64,000 nucleotides of DNA from an uncultured Coriobacteriaceae bacterium (GTDB lineage Bacteria > Actinomycetota > Coriobacteriia > Coriobacteriales > UMGS124), in NCBI GenBank assembly GCA_900539345.1, contig UQBS01000003.1, positions 1 through 64,000 of the forward strand, read 5' to 3'. The position numbers were made by a program, and so were the translations under genes. Every line of letters starts with the position of its first letter. The first letter of the stretch is position 1. The notes below the pieces were generated by a model, which made no database searches, was not told the origin of the DNA, and worked only from the letters and a program-made list of their open reading frames with translations. Shown here piece by piece: positions 16,438 through 25,859 of this stretch.

Positions 16438-17729
16438 GCGTCGGCCTCCTGTCTCGATATCACACCCGTGCGCACGCCTTCGGACACGAAGGGCGGCTCC
16501 TCCACCATCTCCCAGGCATCGGACACGTCGTCGTAATGCACGCATTCGCGCAGGCCAACCCGCCCGTCGTCGGAGAGGCTCACGCACGTGAGACCCCCGA
16601 CCCTGCGCTCGCCGCCCGGCAGGCGATGGGTCATGACGATGAGGTCGAGCGCCGTCGCCACCTGGCCTTCCAAGATGTCGGCAGGCAAGTCGATGCCGAA
16701 GCGCGCCATCATGACCAGGCGCAGGACCGCCTCGCGCGCCGAACCCGCATGCAACGTGGTGAGCGAACCGTCGTGCCCTGTGTTCATGGCCTGCAGCATG
16801 TCCACCGCCTCGCCGCCGCGCACCTCTCCCACCACGATCCGGTCGGGCCGCATGCGCAACGCATTGATGACGAGCATGCGAATGGTGACCTCGCCTGTTC
16901 CCTCGATGGAGGCATCGCGAGCCTCAAGGCGGGCAACGTGCGCCTCGGAGGCAAACTTGAGCTCGGCGGAGTCCTCGATGGTCACGATGCGCTCGCCCGG
17001 GTCGATTTGGCGCGACAGGGCATTGAGCAACGTCGTCTTGCCCGATCCGGTTCCCCCCACCACGGCGATGTCCTGCCGGGTGCGCACCGCCGCCCCCAAA
17101 AGACCTGCATACCAGGCAGGGAGCGACTTCAGGCCCACCATTTCGTCCAACGTGGTAATGCCGCTCATAAACTTGCGGATGGTGAGCAAGGGGCCGTCCA
17201 CCGCCACGGGGGGAATTACGGCGTTGACGCGATACCCGTTTTTGAGACGCGCGTTCACGATGGGGCTCTGCTCGTCAAGCCTGCGGCCCAAGGGGGCGAT
17301 AATGCGGTCGATGGCGGCGCGAATCTGCTCATCGGTGTCGAACACGCGTTGCGCCCTGTGCAGGGTGCCCGCGCGCTCGAAGTACAGCGACTCCGTCCCG
17401 TTCACGATGACCTCGCTCACGGTCTCGTCGCCCATATACGTCTCAAGCGGACCCAGACCGACGATGTCGTCGCAGGTCTCTCGCGCAAGAACGTCACGCT
17501 CCGAGGCCCCCAGCGACTCAAAGCCGCCCTCGTTCATAACGGCCGCAAGCGCAATGGTGAGCTCGGCGCGTGCCTTTTGGACGTCGGGACCCTCCGCTAT
17601 GCGGGCAAGCTCGCGGTAGCCCAAGTGAGCGACAAGGCCCTCTTTGAGCTGGGCACGAAGTCGGCGCATGTGTTGAGACGTGGCACCGGCCGCACCTTCG
17701 TTTTGTCTGACGCGCTCTAGAACGGACAT
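16422..17729 (-). CDS. tadA: TadA/CpaF secretion ATPase
   Basis: 435-residue hexameric ATPase that drives Flp pilus assembly. Walker A GGTGSGKTT at 225-233, the Asp box IVTIEDSAEL, Walker B-type IVVGEVRGGEAVDMLQAMNTGHDGS, and the His box TLHAGSAREAVLRL are intact. The N-terminal domain (ELTIALAAVMNEGGFESLG...VSEVIVNGTESLYFE) is CpaF-like. CAGGAGG precedes ATG 17729. It overlaps tadZ by 13 nt and tadB by 16 nt. Confidence 0.95.
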   Translation of the reverse strand: MSVLERVRQNEGAAGATSQHMRRLRAQLKEGLVAHLGYRELARIAEGPDVQKARAELTIALAAVMNEGGFESLGASERDVLARETCDDIVGLGPLETYMGDETVSEVIVNGTESLYFERAGTLHRAQRVFDTDEQIRAAIDRIIAPLGRRLDEQSPIVNARLKNGYRVNAVIPPVAVDGPLLTIRKFMSGITTLDEMVGLKSLPAWYAGLLGAAVRTRQDIAVVGGTGSGKTTLLNALSRQIDPGERIVTIEDSAELKFASEAHVARLEARDASIEGTGEVTIRMLVINALRMRPDRIVVGEVRGGEAVDMLQAMNTGHDGSLTTLHAGSAREAVLRLVMMARFGIDLPADILEGQVATALDLIVMTHRLPGGERRVGGLTCVSLSDDGRVGLRECVHYDDVSDAWEMVEEPPFVSEGVRTGVISRQEADAWLPS

Positions 17730-19201
17730 GGCGCCTCCTGTTCGGCAGCCTTACCCTTGCGCCTGCGTCCCTTGCCCGGCACCGCACTCGTCTCAGACGG
17801 GGCCCACCCCTCTTGGGCTCCCTCGAAACCTTGGATTCCAAGACCGGAGCAGACCTGTGCCATGAGCGCGTCCACCGACACGGCGAACTTGTTCTGTATC
17901 TTGATGAGGTCGGCAGCGTGACCGATGGAGAGCATCTGCGTCACATCGGTGCCGCCGTCGAGCACGCGCACCACCTGCGGGGCCTGCGTCTCAAAGCTCG
18001 CCCGTTGGAGAAACCCCTCGTCACGGTGGCGGGGATCACAGCGGTTCATCACGGTGATGAGCTTGGTGCGCGGAATCCCCAAACGAGCGCAGAGCGCCTG
18101 CTGGGCGCTGACCGACTCCAGTGACAGCGCCCCTTGATCTGCCACGAACAGGCATCGGTCTGAAAGCTCGATCGCCTGAGCCACCGTCTCGTTGACGCCC
18201 GCGGGCAAATCCACCACAGCAACGTCGCTGCCCGCCCGTGCCGCCCGGACCAGCTGCGCTGAGACCCCGAACAGAAGCTCCGCCTGTTCGGGCATGCGGC
18301 AGAACTCGTACGCCGCAAGGCCCCGGCACGGCGTGCAGCGGCACCGGGCAAGCGTGCGAGCGTCGACCGACACGGTCTTATCTGTGCATCCTGAATCGAT
18401 GAGGCCGTCGGTCTCACCGCTGCCGAGATACCCCAGGCAGGTGCCGAATTGAAAATCAAGGTCGATGAGCGAGACGTTGAGGCCTCTGTGCGCAAGCGCA
18501 AGGGCCGCCATCACGGCAATCGCGCTCTTGCCGACACCGCCGCGCGCCGAGGCAACGCACACCGTAGGCACAGGGTCGTCCATGCCCGCAACGAGGCACT
18601 CGATGTCCTGTGAGAGATGCACGACCGGGGCAAGCACGATGGGTTCCCTGATGGCGTTGATGATGTCGGTGTCGCTTGGTGCGTGGAGTCGTCCCTCGCA
18701 ATCGTGCGACGGCACACCGCCCTGGCTGCGCACCTGTCGCGGGGCAGCATGGTCCTGGCTGTTCTGCGCCTTCACCTGCGGCTCGGGCGTCGCCGCCTGG
18801 TCGGGCTGGCGCTGCTCCGCGCAGGCACGTAAGTCCTCGGCATGCAGGGCGACAAGCAGCCGCACGAGCCCCTGCGGCTCGACCGTCGCAGTCACCCCAC
18901 GCGCAGCACACGCCTGCGCATGCTCGGCCGCCCCGCCGACGCACAGCACGGTGCGGCCCTCATGCAGCCCGGCTAGGGCGCATGCCGCCTCACAGGGATC
19001 CTCCCCTGCCATGCCGGCAGCCACAAGCACGCCCAGATTCTGGTCGTGTGAGGAAAACTGCAGGATATCGCATATATCGTGGGATGTCGGAGCCCATTGG
19101 ATAGATGTTGCGCATGCCCCAAGCGCAAGCGCCGATGCAAGTCCCGCAAACTCAAGCGCGCCCGAACACACGAGCCAACGCGCGCATCCCTGCCCTGCCA
19201 T
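17717..19201 (-). CDS. TadZ/CpaE-like ParA-family pilus localisation ATPase
   Basis: 494 residues. A poorly conserved N-terminal receiver-like part (about 1-130, with no obvious phospho-acceptor Asp), a Gln/Ala-rich linker, then a MinD/ParA domain: ASARGGVGKSAIAVMAALALA (deviant Walker A, about 220), LIDLDFQFGTCLGYL and VVDLPAGVNETVAQAIELSDRCLFVADQ. TadZ proteins sit at the pole and seed Tad assembly. ATG 19201 follows the cpaB stop by 4 nt; the C terminus ends in a basic KGKGRRRKGKAAEQE tail that overlaps the tadA start. Confidence 0.88.
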   Translation of the reverse strand: MAGQGCARWLVCSGALEFAGLASALALGACATSIQWAPTSHDICDILQFSSHDQNLGVLVAAGMAGEDPCEAACALAGLHEGRTVLCVGGAAEHAQACAARGVTATVEPQGLVRLLVALHAEDLRACAEQRQPDQAATPEPQVKAQNSQDHAAPRQVRSQGGVPSHDCEGRLHAPSDTDIINAIREPIVLAPVVHLSQDIECLVAGMDDPVPTVCVASARGGVGKSAIAVMAALALAHRGLNVSLIDLDFQFGTCLGYLGSGETDGLIDSGCTDKTVSVDARTLARCRCTPCRGLAAYEFCRMPEQAELLFGVSAQLVRAARAGSDVAVVDLPAGVNETVAQAIELSDRCLFVADQGALSLESVSAQQALCARLGIPRTKLITVMNRCDPRHRDEGFLQRASFETQAPQVVRVLDGGTDVTQMLSIGHAADLIKIQNKFAVSVDALMAQVCSGLGIQGFEGAQEGWAPSETSAVPGKGRRRKGKAAEQEAPCPF

Positions 19202-19205
19202 GGGG

Positions 19206-20051
19206 TCACTCCCCCTCGACCGTGGCCACAGGCGCATCCGCCGCGCCGCCGGCAGCTCCCGCGCCCGCTTGCGCCGCATCGTCGGCCGCGCCCGAACTCG
19301 CAGGCGTAGCGTCGCCTGCAGACGCCGTCTGCATGGCATCCTCAGGGGTGCCATAGGCCTGAACGAGCCCATCGGCCACGGCCTGCTCCGCCCGGCTCAC
19401 CTGTCCCTCGCCACGCTGCGTCAGTTCTTCTTCGGAAGGAAGCGTGAGGTAGACCTTCTGCACCGCGCATGCCGCAACGAGCGACTCAACCTGGTCGGGG
19501 GCGACGGCCAGCACAGCCCACGCCAGGCTGCCCAGGCCCGAGGTGACGTTGGTCTTGAGGACCTGCACCTCCTGCGCCACAGGGCGAGCCGAGCCGTCGC
19601 CCGCCACATAGACGTCGACGATCGACCCCGCTGCGAGCGTACCTCCCACCGCCGTGTCAGCCGTGCAGGGCACCGAGAGTGCCACGAGGCCCTCAGGCAC
19701 GCTGATCGGCTCCGTTGCCGATTCCACGAGCACGCGAGACAGAGGCGTGTTCTGCGCAATGGCGCATGCGGCGGTCTTGCCGATGACTTCGTCGGGATCT
19801 GCCAAAGCCCCCTCGGGCAGAAGGTCGACAAGCCACTCAAGGACCTCCACGTTGCGCTCGCTGAACGCTTCACCTGCGGCAATGGGTCGCGATGCGACGC
19901 AGACCGGGGCGGTCTCCCCGCCATAGCGCTCAAGCGCCTTCTCACGCTCGCCCGACGCCTGGCCACGCACGCCTGCCGCGTACGCAAGCATGCACACCGC
20001 CGCCAAAACGGCGAGAACAACGGCTGCGATCATGCGCGCTTTGGCAGACAT
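19206..20051 (-). CDS. cpaB: CpaB/RcpC-like SAF-domain pilus protein
   Basis: 281 residues from ATG 20051, the first gene of the Tad locus. An N-terminal signal anchor (MIAAVVLAVLAAVCMLAYAAGV) is followed by a SAF-type domain (VCVASRPIAAGEAFSERNVEVLEW, then VSVPCTADTAVGGTLAAGSIVDVYV) and an Ala/Gly/Ser-rich tail. RcpC/CpaB proteins are periplasmic or envelope components of the Tad machine. No RcpA secretin or prepilin peptidase is present in the window, as expected for an organism with a single membrane or with those genes elsewhere. Confidence 0.88.
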   Translation of the reverse strand: MSAKARMIAAVVLAVLAAVCMLAYAAGVRGQASGEREKALERYGGETAPVCVASRPIAAGEAFSERNVEVLEWLVDLLPEGALADPDEVIGKTAACAIAQNTPLSRVLVESATEPISVPEGLVALSVPCTADTAVGGTLAAGSIVDVYVAGDGSARPVAQEVQVLKTNVTSGLGSLAWAVLAVAPDQVESLVAACAVQKVYLTLPSEEELTQRGEGQVSRAEQAVADGLVQAYGTPEDAMQTASAGDATPASSGAADDAAQAGAGAAGGAADAPVATVEGE

Positions 20052-20286
20052 GGGCACCCCTCTCCACAGGCCCCGGTGCGAAACCGAGGTCGATTGACAT
20101 GGATTGAGGGGGTGCCTCACAGTATGAAAGACCCGGGGCCAAAGCCGCATGTGAGGTCTATGGATTTGCACCTGCATGTCACGCAGACATAACATGCCTG
20201 CTAGATGGCGTTATTGAGCCTATTTGTCACGCCAAAGTGATACATAACTCACTCATATAGCGCAAGACCGCCGCACGCGCCCTTCT
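20052..20286. other. Upstream region of the Tad locus
   Basis: 235 bp between the rsgA stop and cpaB. It should contain the Tad promoter. A TTGCGC-17 bp-TATCAC pair on the minus strand near 20243-20271 is a weak candidate. No c-di-GMP riboswitch core was recognised. Confidence 0.4.
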
Positions 20287-21477
20287 CTACTTGGTGAGCG
20301 ACGCCTTGGCGGCCGGGTCGAGCCCACGGCGGTTGTTGAGCATCTCGGAGACGAGCATGCGATACTCCTCAAGCCTGCCAGGGTCGACCGCACCCTCGTG
20401 CACGCCTTCCTGTACGGCGCAACCAGGCTCGTTGCCGTGCGTGCAGTCGCGGAAACGGCAGCCTCCCACCAGCTCGTCGATCTCGGGGAACGTGCGCGCA
20501 AGACCGGCCTCCTCGTCGAGCAGCGGAAGCGAGCGCAGGCCCGGGGCGTCCACAAGCACGCCGGCGTCGGGCACCTTCACCATACGGCGGGCCACCGTGG
20601 TGTGCCTGCCCTGGTCATCGCGGCCACGCACCTCGCCCACGCCGAGGACCTCGGCTCCCACCAGGGCGTTGACGAGCGTCGACTTGCCGGCACCACTCTC
20701 GCCGAGCAAGATGGCGCAACGTCCGGGCTCGATGAGCCGGCGCACCTCTTCGACGCCGCGCCCTTCCGGCACGCTGAGCGCCACAACGGGCACGCCCTGT
20801 CCCACGGCGCTGCGCACCTGCGCCATGATGGCCCCAAGGCGCTCCTCCCCGCCGCAGCGGTCGGCCTTTGTCAGCAGCACGTACGGGGCAATGCCTCCCT
20901 GACGCGCAAGCACCACCGAACGCACGAGGCGGTCGCACACCAGGTCGCGCTTGGAAAGCGGCTGAGCCACGAGCATGGTGTCGACGTTTGCGGCAAGCAC
21001 CTGACGGGCACCCCAGGTGCCGCCATCCCAACGGGAGAGCTCGGTGGCGCGGGCAAGGACCGTCTCGATGACCGCCTTGTCGTGCCCCTCCGGCGTGTCA
21101 AGCACAACCCAGTCGCCTACGGCAGCGCGAAAGTCGCGGAAACGATCCTTTACGAGCGATATCGCGTGTTCGGCACGGCAGGGCCCCTCGGCCGTCTCCA
21201 CAAGGGGGTAGCCCCTGTCAAGGCGGATGACACGGCCCAGACGCGGCCCGACAAGCTCCTCACCCGCTTGCTCGCGCTCTTCAACGAACGCCCTGAACTG
21301 CTTCTCTACGCGCTCCTCGACCGTGAAGTCCCCAAAGGAAGGCTCGAAGTCGAGCATCCCGCCCTCATCGGGCCCCTCAGGGCAGGCGGCGTCATCCATG
21401 CGGCCCGCACGGACCTCCCCCGTGCGGCAACCCCTCTTGGCAGGACGGCGCGAGCTGCGGCTTGGCTTAGCGCTCAT
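20287..21477 (-). CDS. rsgA: Ribosome small subunit-dependent GTPase A
   Basis: 396 residues. Circularly permuted GTPase that acts late in 30S maturation. An N-terminal OB-fold-like part is followed by G4-type LLTKAD, G1 GESGAGKSTLVN, G3 VDAPGL, and a C-terminal zinc knuckle CRFRDCTHGNEPGC. The N terminus carries about 40 additional Arg/Lys-rich residues. The ATG at 21477 overlaps the stop of the upstream membrane-protein gene (ATGA). Confidence 0.95.
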   Translation of the reverse strand: MSAKPSRSSRRPAKRGCRTGEVRAGRMDDAACPEGPDEGGMLDFEPSFGDFTVEERVEKQFRAFVEEREQAGEELVGPRLGRVIRLDRGYPLVETAEGPCRAEHAISLVKDRFRDFRAAVGDWVVLDTPEGHDKAVIETVLARATELSRWDGGTWGARQVLAANVDTMLVAQPLSKRDLVCDRLVRSVVLARQGGIAPYVLLTKADRCGGEERLGAIMAQVRSAVGQGVPVVALSVPEGRGVEEVRRLIEPGRCAILLGESGAGKSTLVNALVGAEVLGVGEVRGRDDQGRHTTVARRMVKVPDAGVLVDAPGLRSLPLLDEEAGLARTFPEIDELVGGCRFRDCTHGNEPGCAVQEGVHEGAVDPGRLEEYRMLVSEMLNNRRGLDPAAKASLTK

Positions 21478-22214
21478 GAGCGGGACCTTCTCCTTTGATA
21501 GACGTTGACACCGGTGAGGATGCCCCCCAACGCCACCAGGGAGGCACCGGCCACCACGACATGGGTGTTGACGAGTTCAGGCTCAAGCGGGCCGCCCTCG
21601 TCGACCACACGCACGACATATGCGGTGACATCGAGTGTGCCCGTGTTGTTGGCATCGGCGACGCGATAGATGCCCGTCACGCGAACGGTGGCACCTTTTA
21701 CCTGGTAACTACCCCAGTTTTTTATCTGTGCCACCTGCTCGTTGGTCATGAGGACCTCAATGGAGCTCGTGCGGGCGCCACTGGACTGCACGAGAACCCA
21801 CTTGTGTGAGCTGCTCGAGGAGTTCACCGGCTCACCGACGACCTCGCCGCGAAACGACACGAGCGAGTCGTCGTAGGAAGCGTCGCCCGACTCCAGGCGC
21901 GAGATCGACACGTAGCTCGCGTCGTCCTCGGAAAGGCCCGTGGGCAAGATGCCGCTACCGCCTCCCAGAGCCGCATCGTACACGGGCATTTGCGCAGGCT
22001 GCGAAGCCGTCGAGCCGGTCGCCTCGTCGGCCTTGCCCACAGAAGGCGCCAGTAGGAACAGGGCCAGTGCCACCAGGTAGAACGCGACGGTCAGGCCCAC
22101 AGCATACAGCGTCACGCGAATGAACACCTTCAAGGTGTCGCGAAAACTTCTCCAGGCCCGCTGGCGCTTGTCGAGCCTCTTTTTGATTTGGGGATGGATG
22201 TCAATGGGAGCCAT
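21474..22214 (-). CDS. Unknown two-helix membrane protein upstream of rsgA
   Basis: 246 residues. Transmembrane helices at about 33-55 (RVTLYAVGLTVAFYLVALALFLLAP) and 222-240 bracket an extracytoplasmic domain whose middle (YDDSLVSFRGEVVGEPV...KGATVRVTGIYRVADANNTG) looks like an OB-fold or cytochrome-maturation-like beta domain. No family assigned. It sits 5 nt after trkH and overlaps rsgA, so all three are probably one transcript. Confidence 0.8.
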   Translation of the reverse strand: MAPIDIHPQIKKRLDKRQRAWRSFRDTLKVFIRVTLYAVGLTVAFYLVALALFLLAPSVGKADEATGSTASQPAQMPVYDAALGGGSGILPTGLSEDDASYVSISRLESGDASYDDSLVSFRGEVVGEPVNSSSSSHKWVLVQSSGARTSSIEVLMTNEQVAQIKNWGSYQVKGATVRVTGIYRVADANNTGTLDVTAYVVRVVDEGGPLEPELVNTHVVVAGASLVALGGILTGVNVYQRRRSRS

Positions 22215-22219
22215 GGCGC

Positions 22220-23827
22220 CTACCTCCTCGGTCCTCGGCGCGCGGGCAGGCCGCGCCAGGCACGGTGGGCGTTCTCAGGCACAAGGGAGCGCAGGCCGCA
22301 ACCAACGGGGCTGTCATGAAAACCACGCACACACGACACGGCGACGCTGGCAAGCGTTGCCAGAAGCGTCACGAACTCGAGACGCCCGGCGAGCATCTGC
22401 ACCAGGTAGACCGTCTTGAGCGCGGCCGGCAGGTCAGGCGAGACCACGCCGGCCGAGATGCCGCAGTTGTTGGTGCATGAGACGCTCTCGAACATCGCCG
22501 CAAGCGGGTCAACTCCAAAGAGCACGCCTGCCATGCCTCCTACCAGGTAGGTGAGCATGAACAGCAAGAAGACGATCATGGCATTGCGCGACAGCTCGCT
22601 GGTGAGTGTGCGCTGGCCGAGGTGATAGTACCGGATGACTTCGCGGGCGCTCGAGGGCATGAGCACGCGGCGAACCTCGCTGACGAACGTCTTGATGGCG
22701 ACGACCACGCGAATAGCCTTGACGCCACCGGCGGTGGAGGACGTGGCGCCGCCCATGGCCATGCCCAAGATGAAGCAGAAGAGCACCGCGCGGCTCGCCA
22801 CGCCGGTGAGCTGGGCGCTCGACAAGGTGCAGAAGCCCGTGCTCGTCAGGGCCGACACCGCGTTAAAGACGCCCTTGTCCAAGAAGGTGCCCAAATCGCC
22901 AAAGGCGTCGTCTTGGGCAAACGACACGGCAAGCAGCGTGAGCACCACGAAGCTCCAGGCCAGGATCATGCGCGTCTCAACATCGCGAAGAAGCTCACGG
23001 GGGCCCTTGGTCGACATGCGCAGGTACACGGCGAAGCTGAACGTGCCGGCAAGCATGAGGCAGATGAGCGTAGCGTAGATGGCGGGCTGGTGGTAGTAGA
23101 TGGCCCCCACGTCCATGACGGTGATGCCGCCCGTAGCAGCGGCGGCAACAGCCAGGCTAAACCCATGGTAGATGGCGCGCAAAGGCTGCATCCCGCACAG
23201 AACCAGGCACATCAGGCTGCAAACGAGCGTTCCCAGGGCGATGAACGACCCCATGAACAGGATAATGAAGCGGGACGTGTCGGCCATGCCGGGCATGAGC
23301 TTGTCCTGATGGCCCTCGGCCTCGAACAGCATGCTGGCACCGGAGAACTTGGAGATGGTTCCAAGCGCCAGGGCCATAATAACGATACCCTGGGCGCCAA
23401 TGGCAAGCATGATCATGCGCCACACGCCAAACGAGTACGGCAGGTGCGACAAGCGCTGGATGAGCGACATGCCCGTGCCCGTGTAGCACGACACCGCGTC
23501 GAAGAGGGCGTCGAAGGGCGAGGCGTACAGGCCTTGCACCACAAACGGCAGCGCGCTGACAAACGACGCGGCAACCCATGCCAGGCCCGTGACGACGAGC
23601 GCCTGGGTGCGTGACAGGCCGCGCGTCTTGGGGCGCACGAGGCGCATGGCGCTACCGAGGGCAAACGTCGCCCCGAAGGAAAGTAAGAAGCTCGCGGCGG
23701 GCCGGTACTCCCCCGCAGCAAGTGCCACGACAAGTGGCACAAGCATGGCCGCGCCGATGCCGCTCACCAGGGTGCCCAACGTATTCACGATGGCGCACAC
23801 ATCATTTATGCGAAGTCTGAGCCACAT
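22220..23827 (-). CDS. trkH: TrkH-family potassium uptake protein
   Basis: About 535 residues with four repeated membrane-loop-membrane units. Selectivity-filter regions appear as SCYTGTGMSLIQ, AAAATGGITVMD, ALTSTGFCT and SCTNNCGISAGV; SSTAGGVKAIRVVV and RRVLMPSSAREV are typical TrkH cytoplasmic loops. ATG at 23827 lacks a clear ribosome binding site; a TTG 18 nt upstream is an alternative. The regulatory TrkA subunit is not in the window. Confidence 0.9.
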   Translation of the reverse strand: MWLRLRINDVCAIVNTLGTLVSGIGAAMLVPLVVALAAGEYRPAASFLLSFGATFALGSAMRLVRPKTRGLSRTQALVVTGLAWVAASFVSALPFVVQGLYASPFDALFDAVSCYTGTGMSLIQRLSHLPYSFGVWRMIMLAIGAQGIVIMALALGTISKFSGASMLFEAEGHQDKLMPGMADTSRFIILFMGSFIALGTLVCSLMCLVLCGMQPLRAIYHGFSLAVAAAATGGITVMDVGAIYYHQPAIYATLICLMLAGTFSFAVYLRMSTKGPRELLRDVETRMILAWSFVVLTLLAVSFAQDDAFGDLGTFLDKGVFNAVSALTSTGFCTLSSAQLTGVASRAVLFCFILGMAMGGATSSTAGGVKAIRVVVAIKTFVSEVRRVLMPSSAREVIRYYHLGQRTLTSELSRNAMIVFLLFMLTYLVGGMAGVLFGVDPLAAMFESVSCTNNCGISAGVVSPDLPAALKTVYLVQMLAGRLEFVTLLATLASVAVSCVRGFHDSPVGCGLRSLVPENAHRAWRGLPARRGPRR

Positions 23828-23925
23828 GTGTGCCGAACACCCCAAAGACGACGAAGATACGAACCTTCATTGTAAGATACCTGCGACAACTCAGTCGCTC
23901 AAACGCCATTGAAAGGGCTGGATTC

Positions 23926-24657
23926 ATGTATAAGGCGATTTTCTTCGACCTGGACGGGACGCTTCTTCCCATGGACCTCAAGGAGTTCCTCGAGCACTAC
24001 CTGCACCTGGTGGGCGCGTTCTTCCAGACCAAGGGCTACGACGGCAAGCAGGTATGCGACGGCATCATGAAGAACCTGGAAGTCATGCTCGCCGGAAGCG
24101 AGGGCCGCACCACCAACGAAGAGCGCTTCTGGGCGGGTTTTCCCGACTACATGAGCAAAACCTACGGACAGACGGCCCCGTGGGAAAAGCTGTTCGAGGA
24201 GTTCTACACGACTTGGTTCGGCAAGCTTGAGGGAAAGACGCAGACGGCACCCCTCGCGGCAAAGGCTGTGGCGCGCCTGCACGAGAAGGGTTACCGCCTC
24301 ATACTGGCGACGAACCCCGTCTTCCCGGCCATGTGCACCGCGCAGCGCCTTGCTTGGACGGGCGTAGACCCCTCCCTCTTCGAGCGCGTGACTTCTTACG
24401 AGAACAGCCGTTTCGCCAAGCCTGATCCCCGCTACTACCAGGAGAATCTTGAGGTCTGCGGTCTTCGTGCCAACGAGGTCCTCATGGTGGGCAACGACAC
24501 GCGCGACGACGGCGTGGCTAGCGCCGTGGGCATGGACGTCTATATCGTGACCGACTGCCTCGTCGAGCATGAAAAAGGCAGCGTGCCGCTCGACACGCTG
24601 CCCCATGGCACGATGGAAGATTTCGCTGCCTACGTCGAGACCCTGCCCGAGGTTTAG
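23926..24657 (+). CDS. HAD-superfamily phosphatase
   Basis: 243 residues. FFDLDGTLLP holds the nucleophile Asp and the acid/base Asp (motif I), LILATNPVFP is motif II (Thr), FAKPDPRYY supplies the motif III Lys, and MVGNDTRDDG is motif IV. A helical cap lies between motifs I and II. ATG 23926 has AAAGGG upstream. Divergent from trkH and convergent with apbE. Substrate unknown. Confidence 0.88.
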   Translation: MYKAIFFDLDGTLLPMDLKEFLEHYLHLVGAFFQTKGYDGKQVCDGIMKNLEVMLAGSEGRTTNEERFWAGFPDYMSKTYGQTAPWEKLFEEFYTTWFGKLEGKTQTAPLAAKAVARLHEKGYRLILATNPVFPAMCTAQRLAWTGVDPSLFERVTSYENSRFAKPDPRYYQENLEVCGLRANEVLMVGNDTRDDGVASAVGMDVYIVTDCLVEHEKGSVPLDTLPHGTMEDFAAYVETLPEV

Positions 24658-24674
24658 CACGGCCGCCTTAAACC

Positions 24675-25709
24675 CTACTTGTTGTCCACAAGCTGGATGG
24701 ACTTGGCAAGGCCACTCGTCACATGCACAGCATCGTCCTTGTCGATGATGATACCCTCGAGGTTGGGGTGCTCTTCCAAGAATGCGAGCGCACCCTCCAC
24801 GCCCAGGGCAAAGAGCGTCGTGGAGAAGCCGTCACCGTCGAGCGACAGGTCGCTCACGATGGTGGCGCCTCCCACGTCGGTCTTGACGGGCATGCCGTCC
24901 TCGGGGCTCAAGATATGGTGGTAGAACACGCCGTCCTTGGTGAAGTTGCGCTCGTACAGGCCGCTCGTCACGATGGACTTTCCCACCACGGGCAGCACGG
25001 CACGCATCTTCGAGGGGGCCTTGGGGTCGCGCACGCCAATGCGCCAAGGCGTGCCGTCAGGACGCGAGCCCACGGTGAGCACGTTTCCGCCCAGGTTCAC
25101 GAAGGCGCAATCGCAGCCGTGGGCCACCAGCTCGCCGGCGAGGGCGTCGGCGATGTAGCCTTTGGCGATGCCGCCCAGGTCGATGCGCGCGGCGGGATCG
25201 GCCAGACGCACGGCGCGGCGCTGCGGGTCGCATTCAATCATCTTCCAGCCCACATGCTTGAGGGCCTCGTCGAGCGCCTCGCGGCTCGGCACGACGGCGT
25301 TGTGGAAATCCCACAGGGGCGTAACGGAACCCATGGTGACGTCAAAGACGCCGCCCGACTCCTCGCAATAGGAACGCGACTTCTCGATGAGGTCGTAGGT
25401 GCGCTCGGAAAGCTCCACCCACTCACCGTGCGCGTTATTGAGACGGGTCACTTCCGAATCGGCGCGGGTGCGGGAAAGATTCATCTCAAACTCAATGGCC
25501 AGGTCACGGGCGGCGATGAGCGCCTCGTCGAGCTGGGCGTCGGTGAGGTGCTTTGAGCCAGGGAACGCCTTGAGACTCACCTGCGTGTTGTACACCGGCA
25601 ATATGAGCTGACGCGCGCCATCCGGGGTCGCGCTCGGCTTCATGATGCGCACAAGCGCATCCATGTCGATATTCTTCAGAAAATCGGCGACATTCGTTTG
25701 CTGCGACAC
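24675..25709 (-). CDS. apbE: FAD:protein FMN transferase
   Basis: 344 residues. ApbE attaches FMN covalently to a Thr in Rnf/Nqr-type and other flavoproteins, using FAD as donor. Recognised by FEMNLSRTRADSEVTRLN, DVTMGSVTPLWDFH, IDLGGIAKGYIADALA, NLGGNVLTVG and DVGGATIVSDLSLDGDGFST. There is no signal peptide or lipobox, unlike exported ApbE proteins. A cytoplasmic location is therefore likely, and its target is not in the window. Confidence 0.94.
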   Translation of the reverse strand: MSQQTNVADFLKNIDMDALVRIMKPSATPDGARQLILPVYNTQVSLKAFPGSKHLTDAQLDEALIAARDLAIEFEMNLSRTRADSEVTRLNNAHGEWVELSERTYDLIEKSRSYCEESGGVFDVTMGSVTPLWDFHNAVVPSREALDEALKHVGWKMIECDPQRRAVRLADPAARIDLGGIAKGYIADALAGELVAHGCDCAFVNLGGNVLTVGSRPDGTPWRIGVRDPKAPSKMRAVLPVVGKSIVTSGLYERNFTKDGVFYHHILSPEDGMPVKTDVGGATIVSDLSLDGDGFSTTLFALGVEGALAFLEEHPNLEGIIIDKDDAVHVTSGLAKSIQLVDNK

Positions 25710-25859
25710 GGTAGCTCCTCACACCATGGTTTCGACACATACGGCATCAGCATAGCCCGCCTGGCGCATCCTGGTACGCAGAAGCGCGTTTTACCCATAA
25801 AACTGCCGCGCATCATGCAAGATATGCATGTACGCCTGGCCATACACAGCGACTCGGCA

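Noticed and set aside
20052..20286. c-di-GMP riboswitch upstream of the Tad locus
   Set aside because: No conserved GEMM core or tetraloop-receptor pair was found on the minus strand.
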